From NCBI GenBank assembly GCA_025558075.1, contig JAHLKF010000003.1, positions 434,001 to 498,000 on the forward strand: a DNA stretch of 64,000 nt, read 5' to 3'. A program made the position numbers and the translations under genes. Every line of letters starts with the position of its first letter. The first letter of the stretch is position 1. This DNA comes from Gaertneriomyces semiglobifer (taxonomy: Eukaryota; Chytridiomycota; Chytridiomycetes; Spizellomycetales; Spizellomycetaceae). Positions 1 through 12,220 of the stretch are shown here, piece after piece. Below the pieces are notes generated by a model, which did not search any database, was not told where the DNA came from, and worked only from the letters and a program-made list of their open reading frames with translations.

Positions 1-62
1 GTGAGTTTACCATGGCAGGAGAGATGGCCGAGTATCAAAGTCCTGATGGTTCCTTGCATTAG

Positions 63-1133
63 GTAGAATATAGCCCATTCTTTGAGAACCGATTAGCATG
101 TGCATCAGCAGCCAATTTTGGTATAGTGGGTAATGGGAGATTGTGGATCTTGGGCATGGGCGGTGATGGGGTAGTTGCCGAAAAAGTGTACGAAAGTGCT
201 CCATCTTATACCACGATGACGGTTAACCTAATGCGGTACTCGAAGTTATGATACCCAGGACGGCTTATTCGACTGTGCATGGAGTGAGGCTCATGAAAAC
301 CAGTTGGTTACCAGTAGCGGTGACGGCAGTATCAAGTTATGGGACGTCACTCTGGCGGTAAGTTCTAAACTTGACGTTATATTTGTCCCATTGTATACTG
401 ACTATCTTCCACTGCAGGACTTTCCAGTGCAAAACTGGTCCGAGCACACGCGGGAGGTTTTCTCCGTCAACTGGAATCTAGTGAACAAAGATTGCTTCAT
501 CACCGGGTCATGGGATCAGTCAATCAAGCTGGTGAGTTTGAGTTCTCGAAATTCCATTGCGATGGTCATATTGATTGTGAGTATATTTGGTAGTGGAAAC
601 CGGAAGTAGCACAGTCTTTGAGCACATGGCACGAGCACACACATTGCATCTACCAAACTGTGTGGTCCCCTACGTCTGGGGAAACGTTTGCCTCAGCTTC
701 TGGAGATCATACAGTTAAGGTATGGGATGTACGCAACCCGCGTGCCATACAAACAATCCGCGCCCACAACGCCGAAATTCTCGCGTTGGATTGGAACAAG
801 TACGATCCCAACAAAATCGTCACTGGCTCCGTCGACCACACGATGAAAGTGTTTGATCTCCGTTTCTCCACTCGTGAAGTAAATGTACTACGAGGACATG
901 AGTATGCAGTGCGACGAGTGAAGTGTTCGCCCCATAACGGTTCCTTGGTAGCATCGGCTTCCTATGACATGACGATGCGGGTGTGGGACACGAATATCGG
1001 TACCCCAATCTGGACCCAGGACTTGCATACCGAGTTTGTTCTCGGGGTGGATTGGAACATGTTTTTCGAAGGCATGATAGCGGCATGCGCTTGGGATGAA
1101 TCGATTTCAATAAGTCAACTGCCCCCGCTGTAG
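63..1133 (+). CDS. PEX7: Peroxin-7, PTS2 import receptor (5' partial)
   Basis: WD40 beta-propeller protein that recognises the N-terminal PTS2 signal in the cytosol and delivers cargo to the peroxisomal docking complex. Exons read 63-187, 246-357, 418-531 and 594-1133, phase-checked; the window opens with GTGAGT at base 1, so the first exon and start codon lie outside. The family signature is clear: an N-terminal blade with SPFFENRLACASA, then DTQDGLFDCAWSE, SGDGSIKLWD, GSWDQSIKL, ASGDHTVKVWD, TGSVDHTMKVFD, ASYDMTMRVWD and a final CAWDESISI blade, about six to seven repeats ending at the normal C-terminus. It converges on CWC25, with 96 nt between the stop codons. PEX13, its docking partner, is also in this window at 57.6 kb. 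Assignment is firm; only the missing 5' end is uncertain. Confidence 0.93.
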
Positions 1134-1229
1134 AGAGTTTCATCATATATCTCGATTTCATTGTTCATACTGTGCCTTCTATATTTTAGCTTACGTATTA
1201 TTATACACCATTGACGATGGTTTGGATGA

Positions 1230-2633
1230 CTATCTTGTCAAAAATGATCCTCCTTTTTGGGCGTACGCCTTATTTCGCTGAACTGCGTCGGCTGCACTTC
1301 CGTTGCCCGAAAACACCTTCCTTTGTAAATCCCTCCTAAAACCCTCTCCATCCTCGTCAACTAACCTTTTCATCTTCGCCTCCATGTCCCGAGCATCTTC
1401 CTCAGCTTGCAACCGGCGATCTTCCTCAACTCGTTTGCTGCGCTGTGCGTCCCATTCCTCTGCATCCTTTTGCATTTCTGCCAACCGCCGTGCACGATCT
1501 TCATCCAATGAGTTCTGCACACTACCGCTCGACCCTGATTGTTTGTCAGAGTTCATCGACGGCAATTGTCGAGATGGTATGTGCTCTGTCTGTGGGGTTG
1601 AGGACGGGCGTCGTCTACTACCGGAAAAGCGATGATATGACTCTGATGTTCCATGAGCTGGGAGAGGCGACCGTCTCCTGTATGTCGGTGACGGCGATCG
1701 CCTTCTATGCCGTGGGGAAGGAGACCGTGGTGGCGATCGCCGCCTGTACTTGGGGGACAGAGACCGGGACGGAGAGCGCCTCCTGGACACTGGAGAAGGC
1801 CGTAATGGTGATCTATATCTTGCTGATGGCGAGCGGCTGCTGTAGCGGCGGCGCGAAGTGGACCGGGTTGTTCGTGTTCGCTTATCCGATGTAGAATAGC
1901 TTTCTATGCTGCGATCTCTGCGCTGGTGATTCGAGGATTGCTTTCGTCGCCGGTCGTAATCGCTATCATCTGATGCGTCTTGCACCGTCTTCTTCTTCTT
2001 ATCCTTTCGTTCTTTGTGTTTATGCTTGTCCTTTTTCTTGTCCTTTTTACCATCTTTCGCCTCTCGAAGTTTTCTCAACTCCACTGGATTATTCAAGGCA
2101 GCTTGCAATGATGCATGCTCCCGTTTTTTAATAGCCAAGAGCGGATCATCGCGTATCTTCGCTTGGATATCACGCGTGGTATTTGCTGTCGCACCGTAAA
2201 CACTGACGGTATTATAAGTCTGCCTTGTATCAAGCTCCTGAACGGTCTTCCCTTGTTCAATCATCTTGTCCACTCTCTTTTTCCCCAATAAAAATGCTTC
2301 TCTTTCTTCATCCACAAGAGAATTGTTACCTGCACCAGGGGCAGCATACATCCAATCAAGTCGTTCAGCTGTCTTCTTGACTTTTCCAGATGCCTCTTGC
2401 AAAGCTTGAAGCTCCATCATCTGGCGTTCCTCTTGCTTCTCTTTGAGGAGCTGGTCCATCTTCCGACGCTCCTCCTCCGCTTCCTGTTCTTTTTTCCATA
2501 CTTTCTCTTGGTTTCTGAGAGTACCAGGGTGCCATGATTTCTTCAAATTCTACAATGTGATCATGACCATATCAGCGAGAAGAAAATCACCCAGCAAGGT
2601 GCAACAGATACGTACCAGATCTCCTCCTCCCAT
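1230..2633 (-). CDS. CWC25: Pre-mRNA splicing factor CWC25
   Basis: Step-one splicing factor that joins the activated spliceosome and stabilises the branch helix before the first transesterification. Exons are 2616-2633 and 1230-2549, phase-checked, with a 66-nt intron. The first coding exon is only 18 nt and encodes MGGGDL; joined to NLKKSWHPGT it restores the invariant family N-terminus. A coiled, charged region follows (EKVWKKEQEAEEERRK), then the conserved LDWMYAAPG segment and PLLAIKKRE. The C-terminal half is an arginine-serine-rich region with repeated RRRSPSP units, a typical nuclear speckle feature of larger CWC25 proteins. About 444 aa. It is divergent from DRS1, sharing a 451-bp upstream region. 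The RS repeats create long antisense open frames between about 1.3 and 1.9 kb that I do not regard as genes. Confidence 0.93.
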
Positions 2634-3084
2634 TGTGCAAAGCTGTTCGTGAGCAAATGTGGAATATTTTCAAAAAGCCTCAAGGACTGTCTAGCCAAGT
2701 GCATGGCCAGTACCAATGCCGAGTTGTTGTGTTCCACTCGAATCCACACTCCACGGTGGCTAATAAGAACACCTGTCCTGCTGTTTCCAGGTTACAGGAT
2801 GCAGCAACGTGCCCCTTCCAAAGTAATGCGCAACCGTTCGCTCTTACTCACGACGAGGATCAGGCAGACTACGCTCCAGCTCCTCAAGCAAAGAATGCCT
2901 CAACTCGCCAACGAATGCACAGTTGTTACTTGCTTTTATCAATCTCAGCGCGCGACACCGATAAGCGTTTTTAATGACTTTATTTTTGCTTTTCAAAATA
3001 ATAATTGTGAATAGGCAGAACCAAAAGCCTTTGCCGACGTACATATGCAGGAGACCCTGCTGGATTAAGAAAGCGCATAATTCG
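2634..3084. promoter_or_regulatory. Shared upstream region of CWC25 and DRS1
   Basis: A 451-bp stretch between two divergent start codons, so it must carry both promoters and 5' UTRs. Several open frames cross it on both strands, but none continues a recognised family or has a splice-consistent partner. I see no obvious TATA box or repeat. The extent of the untranslated regions cannot be told from sequence alone. Confidence 0.5.
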
Positions 3085-5905
3085 ATGGGAGCAAGGATGA
3101 AGCTCAGCGGCCCGTTTGATCCACTCTCCGTCCCCACCTTGGACGATGACGACGAGGTTCCTTTGCTTGACGCTGAAGAGGATGACGTTCAAGCAGATAT
3201 TGCTCCGCCGAGTTCTTCTCAAGAGAAAAAGCGACATGATGAACAAACCAACTCCGGAGTGACAGATGCCAATGATTCTCCAAAGTTGAGTAGGAAGCAG
3301 CAGAAGGCAGCCAAAAAAGCTGCAGAACGGGAGAGGCAGATGCAGATAAAGGCCGCTAGCTCAAAGGCGATTGCCAAGAAAAGCGACATAACTACACCTG
3401 ACAACAATGATTCAACGTCAGGTGTGACGACGGTTATTGGCGGAAAAAAGAAAGGGAAACACGTCGAACCAGATGATGTGGAGCTCAACCCCGAATTTAC
3501 CTTTGAAGCTGACGGCGGGTTAAACTTGGTTGGGCCAGAGCATCCATGGGATTTCACGGAAGTTAAAAAAGCGATTCGTGCTCAAATGAAGGATACTGTT
3601 TCGACCAGCATCGATGAAAAGATCGCGGCAAGAAGACGACGTGACGATCGCGGTAAAGAGAGTGGCGCCAACAGTAACGTAGACTCGGATGACGAGGATG
3701 TCGTTTCAGGTGACGAAACAGAGGACGCGAAATCCGAAAGCGATCATTCAGGCGACGAGTTTGACAAGATGGATGTGGAAGATGATACCGAGAATGAGGA
3801 CGATGATGCCGTAGTTACCGCTCAGGAAAAACCACAAAGTAGAAACTTCTCAAAACCAGAATCAGACTCTGAGGAAGATCCTGAGGATATCGTACAACAA
3901 AAGCGAAAGGCTGAATATTTCGCCCCGGCGCCGGAACCGATAGAATTTGGTGATGACACCTTCACTACTATGAGGCTCTCGCGTCCCATCCTTAAGGGTA
4001 TCGCAACAATGGGGTTTGTCAAGCCAACTGCAATTCAGTCTCGCGCCATTCCGATTGCACTGCAAGGAACCGATATTTGTGGTTCTGCTGTCACTGGTTC
4101 CGGTAAAACTGCCGCATTCATCATTCCGACGATTGAGCGTCTACTGTTCCGACCAAGAAACGTCGCGCAAACAAGAGTTTTAATCCTGGTGCCAACCCGT
4201 GAACTGGGTGTCCAATGCCATTCTGTTGCAACCAACCTTGCCAAATTTACCGACATTCAGTTTTGTCTTTGTGTCGGTGGGTTGAATACGAAGATCCAGG
4301 AAGTTGAGCTGCGAAAACGGCCGGATGTGGTGATCGCGACGCCAGGTCGTCTCATCGACCACATCCACAACTCTCGGTCCTTCAACTTGGATTCGATTGA
4401 GATCTTGATTATGGATGAGGCTGACCGAATGCTCGAGGACGGTTTCGCAGCGGAACTAAACGAGATCATCACGCACACGCCAAAGACGCGACAAACCATG
4501 CTTTTCTCAGCGACGATGACGGATAATGTGGACGATCTGATCAAACTGTCTCTTAACCGCCCCGTCCGCTTGTTTGTTGATAACGCTACTTCTTTGGCCA
4601 GCCGATTGGTACAGGAATTCATTCGTGTGCGGTCTCACAAGGAAGAAGCGCGACCAGCCATTCTAGCTTCATTATGTACCCGAACCTACAAAACGAAAAC
4701 CATCGTATTTTTCCGCTCCAAAGCCGCTGCTCATCATATGAAGATTGTCTTCGGGTTGTTGGGATTAAAAGCAGCAGAGCTCCACGGTAATCTGACGCAA
4801 TTGCAACGTCTAGAAGCTCTGGAGGCGTTCCGCGACCACAAAGTGGACTTCTTGTTAGCGACAGACTTGGCTTCTCGTGGTCTTGACATTGCTGGTATTC
4901 AAGTTGTCATCAACTACGATATGCCGCGAAACTATGCACAGTATGTTCATCGTATAGGTCGTACTGCCCGTGGTGGAGCTGGAGGTCGGGCTGTTTCGCT
5001 CATCGGTGAGGCCGATCGTACTGTATTGAAGCTGGCAGTGAAAAATTCACGCGACGAGGTCAAGCATCGTGTGGTGCCTGCCACAGTTGTTGCCAAGTTC
5101 GAGGCCAAGATAGCAGCTCTCGCGGATACGATAAAAGAACTCTACGCCGAAGAGAAAGAAGAGAAAGAAATGAGAAAGGCGGAAATGGAAGTCACTAAGG
5201 CAACCAATATGATAGAACACGAAGACGAGATTAAGTCGCGCCCAGCAAGAACCTGGTTCCTGAATGAGAAGGAAAAGCAGGATCAAAAGGAACTTGGGCG
5301 TGTAAAGCACAACACAGATTTCGGCATTGTGGATGATAAAGGGAAAAAGGGAAAAGCGGGATCTGAGGTGAGTCTCGCCTGCTGGGCTGGTGACACGTCC
5401 TCCGTTCGTGATGAAAACATTATCAGACCTGTTCTGATTTCTATCTGAGGACAACCTTATATTGCCATTACTTCTGAAACGGATGACGAGTCGCTCTATG
5501 ATCTGCACTATTCAATCTTGATTTGCTCATCATAATCAATTGCAGCCTCCGAAAAGAACACCGCTGTCAGGCCTCAGTCGCCGGCAGAAACGCAACTATT
5601 TAGCTCGCGAAGAGGATAAGCAGCTCCTTGCCAAGCAAGCCATCGTGGCGCGATCTGCGAAGAAAGCCACTCGTCCTGCTAAGATTGCAACAGTATCTGA
5701 ACGGCCAGCGAGTGCACCGTCACGACCGGGGCCGAAACCCAAGAAACGTGGTTTCGAAGAAGAAATAACCAGTACTAGCGCCAAAAAGCGTAAGACTCAA
5801 CCGAGTGCACCGGCAAAGGAAGCGAAGAAGGAGGGTAAACTGCCTTTGGGCAAGAAGCGGAGTGTCAAGGCATTCAAATCTAAATCAAAGCATAAGCGTA
5901 GATAG
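3085..5905 (+). CDS. DRS1: DEAD-box RNA helicase Drs1/DDX27
   Basis: Nucleolar ATP-dependent RNA helicase needed for 60S ribosomal subunit maturation. Exons 3085-5367 and 5546-5905, phase-checked, giving about 880 aa; the 178-nt intron is long for this window. Motifs in order: Q motif GFVKPTAIQSRAIPIAL, Walker A AVTGSGKT, PTRELG, TPGRL, DEAD in IMDEADRM, SAT, then the second RecA domain with ATDLASRGLDI and HRIGRTARGG. The N-terminal 250 residues are acidic and lysine-rich, as usual for Drs1. The second exon supplies the basic tail with LSGLSRRQKRN and ends in a lysine-rich nucleolar-type signal. The open frame extends upstream of the chosen ATG, but MGARMKLSGPFDPLSVP looks like the natural start; the next ATG, four codons later, is also possible. 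Converges on PRO1 with 28 nt between stop codons. Confidence 0.94.
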
Positions 5906-5933
5906 TTTTCGCAATAGTATGTACATATTCCCA

Positions 5934-7269
5934 TTAGGTAGGCGTTTTCACTGACGGCTGGAATACAATATCTTCCACACGAACGTCTCTGTTGACAACT
6001 ACCAGATTGTCGCGATGTACCACGCAGCCGCTGTCGACATAACCCAATAACTTCTCAATATCTCCACTCTTATGGCCCTTTACCCTTGTCATCTCCTGAG
6101 ACGTCAAGTTCGTTATGCCTTTTCCAATTTCCACAGTCTGTTCTCCTTGAGTCGTCTTAACCACCGTGGCAATGCGAACACATTGCTGTGCACCAAACGT
6201 TCCCTCAACGCGAACAATCCCCGCAGCGAACAGCGAACTTCGATGTCGCGCGATGATGGCCTTTACAGCGCCAGCGTCAACGAATACTGTTCCGTACGTC
6301 GCGAGGCCGTGTAGGATCCACCATTTGCGATCCATCATCGCGTCTGCACGTGGGAGGAAGTGTGTGCCCATCGTGGGTTCAAATGCAGCATCTGGAGTTG
6401 TACGTTGATGCGTTTCAATTTCGGCAATGATGTTGTGAATGTTGCGAGGTGCAGAACCGAGGGTGATGATGGTACGGCAACCAGCCGCTGATGCAAGATC
6501 TGCGGCAATGAGTTTGGTAACCATCCCACCGGTGCCCAGCGCGGAGCCTGGAGAGGTCACTGTCACTGTTTGTGCAGCATCATTGAGTAATCAAGAGTTA
6601 ATACTTCGCTCCCAGTCACAATTGCTGCTTACCTTCGTCGCGAAGCTTCGCTACATCGTCCACAACTCTGACTGCCCGAGCGTCAGGGTTGGTCCTCGGG
6701 TTGTCCGTGTACAAACACTCGACATCCGTCAACAAAAACAATAAATCGGCGTTCACCATCCCAGCTGTAATGGCTGACAACGTATCATTATCCCCGAATC
6801 GGATCTCTGCGTTCGAAACCGTGTCGTTCTCATTTACTATCGGAACCACGTTCATCTGAAGAAGTTCCTTGAATGTATTACAAGCATTGAGATATTGAGA
6901 GCGGTCCGCAAGGTTATCTCGTGTGAGCAGCACTTGTGCGATCGGCACATCAAACAGCTGAAATAGTTGGTCGTAGAGCGCCATTAAACGACCCTGACCG
7001 ACCGCTGCTACTGCTTGAACTCCGGGCAAATGCTTTGGTCGCTTATCCAAGCCTAAACGACGTAGGCCAACTCCAACCGCGCCGCTGGAAACAATGATTA
7101 CTTGGTGTCCAGCATTTCGGAGCTGAACGATGGTCTCGACTAGGAGGGACAAGTTGGAGAGTTTCGGCATATAGGTTCCTTCATCGCATATTGAAGTCGT
7201 GCCAAGCTTTATAACTATGGTGTGCTTATGCCGTCCCGTGCCCTTGCCCTTTGCGCATTGTCCCTGCAT
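5934..7269 (-). CDS. PRO1: Glutamate 5-kinase
   Basis: Cytosolic gamma-glutamyl kinase, the first and usually feedback-inhibited step of proline synthesis (ATP + glutamate to glutamyl 5-phosphate). Exons 6633-7269 and 5934-6565, phase-checked, 422 aa, the normal size for the fungal enzyme. The amino acid kinase fold shows [12 protein letters not shown] near the start, [14 protein letters not shown], the glutamate-binding [19 protein letters not shown] stretch, and after the intron GTGGMVTKL. The C-terminal third is the PUA domain, with [18 protein letters not shown]. The start ATG precedes the kinase core by about 15 residues, as in yeast. Its 3' end sits 28 nt from the DRS1 stop. The UGP1 gene lies upstream on the same strand. 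Confidence 0.95.
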
Positions 7270-7593
7270 CGTCGGTTATTGTCACTCAGTGGCCTCTAGA
7301 TGCGTGTTGAACTTCTGTTGCATCTTTTTTGGAAGCAGATCTCAGCTGCGAACCTCACTTTCTGTTATCGATGAACAACCACATCGCGCAGCGGGATTGT
7401 CCCCAAAATATCCAAAATATCACTCAAAACACTAATGGACGGAAGTAGATACTCGGTACGCATTCCTTCGCATAATTTTAAAAATTTCGCAGAGGTATAT
7501 TGGGCCCCAGTTTAGGGAAAAATAACAGTCTCTCAAATAGCTGTCCTGCAAGCATGAGAAAGGCGATGTACAGAAGATCAACCCATGCGACGC
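7270..7593. other. Intergenic, PRO1 upstream and UGP1 downstream
   Basis: Holds the PRO1 promoter and the UGP1 3' UTR, since both genes run leftward. No open frame here matches a family and no repeat is visible. Confidence 0.5.
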
Positions 7594-9562
7594 TTAGTGA
7601 TCCAAGATGCGCAGGTTGCCGGAAACGACCTTGTCGTTCAGAATGGCGCCAGAGGGAATGTCGATGCGTTCACCGTGGTTCGCTACAATAATGACAGTCC
7701 CTGCCAATGGTAACGTCAGGTGAGCCAGTGCGCATGACTATCTTTCAATGGGCAGCGTTAGCGTACCTTGAAGAATGACGCTGTGGCCAAATGTCACATC
7801 TCCTGTCACAGTCAAGTGATCAAGGTCAAGAATCTGCGGCGGGCTTTGGAAACGCGATTGGAAGTGAGACACCTAGAGCACGCCAGCAAGGTCAAAAAAA
7901 GTCGCGGAACAATTGAACTCATGGAACAAACGCCATACCTTCTTGAAATGGTCACCTAGCTTGACCAATGGAACACTATTGAACTGTCTCTTCGGGTTCA
8001 TGGTGAGCTTGCCGTGCTCCAATCCGTACAAGTCTGATGTTATCAAAAAGAGGTCTGACGTGCTCTTGACTGGCAAGAAGCGACTACGCGGCACATTCAC
8101 GCCGTGTGCGCCGTTGAAATGTTTGATGGCCGCACCTACAGCGGTTTCCAACTGAATGACCTTCTCGCCATTTTCTGCCGTCTTATTGTTTACGATGATT
8201 TCCATTGCAAGCTCGCTGTTCTCCACAACACGCTTAATCGCCTTGAGTGAGATCCAAAGGTTATTGGTGTTGAAGATCTTGAATTTCTTCACCGACTTGA
8301 AATCATCAGCGTGTGCAGCCGGGACCTGAGCAATTTCGAGCAACCGGACGCTACCCTCGTACTCGATGATGGTTCCACCCTTAATGTCCGCCTTGGTTTT
8401 GTCGGTCAGTTCCATAATGAACTCTGCCCCTGATGATGCCATATGACGCAGAATATCTAGAAAAAAGTCGCACCTCCGGTCAATCATCAAAAGCTTGAGC
8501 AGGGAAGCGTTTGCATAAGATACTCACTGACGTCAACAGTCGCACCCAAGTTATCCACGTTGGACACAAATAGGTACTCCTTTCCATCGGCAAGGAGTTG
8601 GTCCAATGTTCCGCTGTTAGCCAACGCCTCGAACAAGTCACCGTGACCTGGGGGGTACCAGTTGCTCACAGGCGCATCCGGTGATTGAGGCACAGGAAGA
8701 AGCGACTCCTTTGAGATACGGGGGAAGCGCGATTGGTTGAAGGTCAGGATCTGAATCTTGTGTCCAGCGTATTTTTGAATGATGCGTTTGGTTTCCGCAT
8801 CAGTGTTGAAAGAGTTCATTAAGACCAATGGAACATCCACGTTGTTGTGGCTGTTGAGATACTCGATTTGGCGAACCGTCAAGTCCAAAAACGTCATGCC
8901 ATCCCTGACTTCGATAGCCGACTTTGGGCCGACACAACCCATAGTTGTTCCCAAGCCGCCGTTGAGCTTCAGAACTGCCAGCTTACTGAGAAAGTTCGAT
9001 ACCTCCGAGTTGGGCGTCTCTGGGAGGTTCTTGTACGGAACGATCTGAACGGCTTACACTGAGCTACGTCCGACCACTAATACTCATGTATAATGAGCCA
9101 CGCTACCTTTTCGGGAGAAGGAGAGTTCACTGCACTCCAGTTTCTGCGGATTGCGATAAGTTGTCAACTGAAAGTCTTTGGTCATCGATCGATGCGAATG
9201 GAGAAACTTACAGTTTAGCACCTTTGGCCTTCTCAGACAAGTATCGTGTGAAAAGCGAGTAAAAAGCATCCATTTCCAATCCGAAGCCCTACAGAGTTGA
9301 CAGAATCAGCACTGCGTTCGCTTCGACAGGTAACAATCGTTTCCAGCTGTTGCCCAAATGGACATCCATTGGAATCAGAACTTACATCACGCGCGGGGCC
9401 TTCGGGAACCAACTCAATCAAACGATTGAGCTCATTTTTCATCGAGGCCGCAGCAACGCCAAGCGTCTGCTCCTGGAAGCCCGCTATGGAGATCGACCGG
9501 TTGTGGTCGAGAGCCCCCAGCGAGCCTCCAGAGCGAGACGGACCGTTTGCGACTTGAGTCAT
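7594..9562 (-). CDS. UGP1: UTP-glucose-1-phosphate uridylyltransferase
   Basis: Makes UDP-glucose from glucose-1-phosphate and UTP, feeding cell-wall glucan, glycogen, trehalose and glycoprotein quality control. Seven exons: 9386-9562, 9212-9288, 9107-9143, 8528-9044, 7939-8456, 7767-7872 and 7594-7700, all phase-checked, giving 512 aa, the usual length. The nucleotidyltransferase core has [50 protein letters not shown] and the [12 protein letters not shown] loop. The C-terminal left-handed beta-helix starts at [15 protein letters not shown] and ends [16 protein letters not shown]. The smallest internal exon (37 nt) encodes the [12 protein letters not shown] linker, matching the DWSQV linker in yeast. 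Introns are about 60-100 nt. Confidence 0.95.
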
Positions 9563-12220
9563 TATATATATAATCGGTGGAAACGAGAAGGATGAACGAA
9601 TAAATGTGGTAGATGTGCGGGAAGCAGGTCTCTTCTGCGATCAGATATCCAATCACAGACGTGATCTACTGTGGAAACTACTCTCAGTTGAGATGCGGTG
9701 AGATAACGAAAACAACGATCCTTACAAGGACGATGGATGGGCAATGAGGAAGCAGTTATCAAGCGTGAGTAGCAAGGACCCGCCCCTTTTCGATGAGAGT
9801 AGGATTGAGTACGTACGTACGGCAGTTGTAGAGCAAGTTGTGGAGTGTTGCCAAACGCGTTATATAGACCGCGATGGGCGCTTGACAAGATCGTTCTACG
9901 TCATTCCTGAGGCGCTACCCACTACAATGCACCGGTCTATATATATTCTCTCTGAGTTTCTCGTCCACAGCTCATTGGCAGTTACGGGGCGGTGGCCGGT
10001 AGTGTAGAAGCAGCTTGGATTGCATGGATGAATGCATCGCTTCATCTTTGTCTGGAGCATAGTCCGTGGACCCGCATCACGTTGGGTCTTTGTCATAAAG
10101 TATATATGATAGTACGGAGAATCAATGAACGCCTATGTTCCATTTTAGTTAGAGCAACCTGGGGTCATCGATCAGGGAAGAGTACGCTTGTGTGCGTACT
10201 TGACTTTTATACCCGCACTGTTTTCTGCATGAGCAATAGGGTAGATACCAAATCATATTATAACACAGCACACATCAGTAAAAGCGGTAAACGCGGGGGG
10301 ATATCCGAGTGCATGTTGTACCCATTTGACACACCGCACTCTACCAAGGCCGGGCGCAGTGCTCTAATTGGATACCTAATTCTTCGGAAGCCATGAGAGC
10401 CGAATTGTCACCACAACTCACAGCCCAGCCAAAATACAGCTTCCGGGATTGTTCAACGCTGCCATAACAGATGGTTCATAGCCTCCGCAGTTTCACAATG
10501 AACACTCGTACGCGTAAAAGTGTAGAGGCTAGGAAGCACAGGTCAAGGCCAGTTGATAAAGTACAGCTAATAACCCAGAGAATCGCTCGTGTAAGTCCAG
10601 GCCAGCCCACCGTCGGATGCGGACAGACGTCAGAGTTCAAGGTTGTAATCTTATACTCATGTGAAACACGGATGAACAAAACACATCAACCGTCTTCCGC
10701 ATCTCGACTCGCAAGCCATACATCCACTGATGACGCCCTTCGATTCGATAGTGCGAACTCTGAGGGAGGAATTATTGTCAATAACTTATTCTCAAGTCGG
10801 AGAATATGCAGCGCCACGACACATGGAGATCAGGTACTTCGAGCAAAGAGGTCTCATTCAAGGTTGTTCAGAAGCAGAACTGGCATAATCTTTGTTGTAT
10901 CATCATTTCCATGCGCCGTGAGCAACTGGGCACTAGCAGTCGCGAATTCTTACCTTATGCAGAACATCTGTCGATCATATTATTCGCCGGTGAAACGCTC
11001 TTCGGGAATCAGACGTCGATCTACATAAACTGAGAATGTCGTCAGTAAGGTCATTAGCAAAGGGACAGATCCTCCTCCCCGACCGGCGACGACAAATGAA
11101 GTCAAGATCTCAAGCGTCAGTTGGTGGTGCATGAACAATGTTTTTTCGTCATGATTGATCCGGGATTCTAAATCATCAAGCGCGGAACCTTCCTTCCTTC
11201 GACACGGCGCCGGTCGGGTTCGCATATTTTCTTGTTACTCACCTAACACATCGTCAGCTTCTGGGAATCGGCACACAACAGCTGGAGCATTGGCGGTGTC
11301 CACAAGTAGCGGACATTGCTGTATACTACTTGACCAAACGAGCTGCGGACAGAAGCAACACAGGAATGTCCCTACTCGTCAACGCATCAGACCGACGCCC
11401 CAGCCTGTCCCATCTGTCTCTCCAAGGAACCGCTCGTTCTTAGATCCAGATGGCCGCTCATACAATCGCTTCTCCAAGCATGCTCGAATTGCCTCTTTTA
11501 TAGGCTCGCTTCACGGACAAGAAAAACTCTAGACCTGCGCCACGCTTTACCCTAACCCTACAGTAGGGGCCGTTCAACTTTGGCAACAACGCCTGTTCGT
11601 AGTCAGTACATGCCCAACAGAAGATGGAATGCAGTGGATGAATGATATGTTACTGCGTCGGGTATGACCTGCCGTGGGAGCGGTGAATGCTGTCCGAATG
11701 AATCGTGGTGTTAGGCGCATGTGGAAAATATTGCGCCTGATTGCTGCAACCAGTGCTGAGATGACTAGCCGCCAGCGGGCAGACGTTTGATGTGTTGGTT
11801 GAACAGTTTCGTGATACGTTCAAAAAGTCGCAGGGCTCGTCATCCTCCAGCGTTGATCACTGCGATCTCAGCGCTTTCGTGCGCGCATAACCTGACTGAA
11901 CGAACTTTCTATTGATCTACTCGCACGCTGCGAGTATTTCAGTATCCACCGTCTACCTCTTCCCCAACCACATTTTGTCGCACCTTCATCCAGTTTTGGA
12001 ATTCTCAGTTGCTTATAATTACGGCAGCATAGTTCTGGCAGTTTGTTCCGCAGTGCAAGGCAGCGTGCGGAGGAATCTGTTCATGTTTGTCACCGAGTAA
12101 ATGTACGTACCCGTGTCTTGCGCACTCGATCGTGACAGCAGCAGAGATTTGCAAACGGACAAAGGTATTCATTAGTTTCTCGAGTTGGTAAGCATTCTCT
12201 CTCTCAACGGACACTGGGTT
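9563..12220. other. Long gene-free interval between UGP1 and CUL4
   Basis: About 2.66 kb, the longest stretch here without a recognisable gene, lying between divergent UGP1 and CUL4, so it contains both promoters. All open frames are short, overlap on both strands and lack family signatures or sensible splice partners. I found no tRNA, snRNA or rRNA pattern, no terminal repeats and no transposase. AT-rich patches (TATATATA near 9563, TATATATATT near 9938) could be core promoter elements or chance. Base composition resembles the rest of the window. Confidence 0.45.

Noticed and set aside
1303..1894. Long plus-strand frames over CWC25
   Set aside because: They mirror the arginine-serine repeats of CWC25 on the other strand.
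10471..11028. 185-codon frame in the UGP1-CUL4 gap
   Set aside because: No domain-like composition and no recognised motif; open frames of this length occur by chance at this base composition.
11548..11561. Telomere-like CCCTAACCCTA
   Set aside because: Only two partial units in an ordinary intergenic region, with no array; chance occurrence is more likely.
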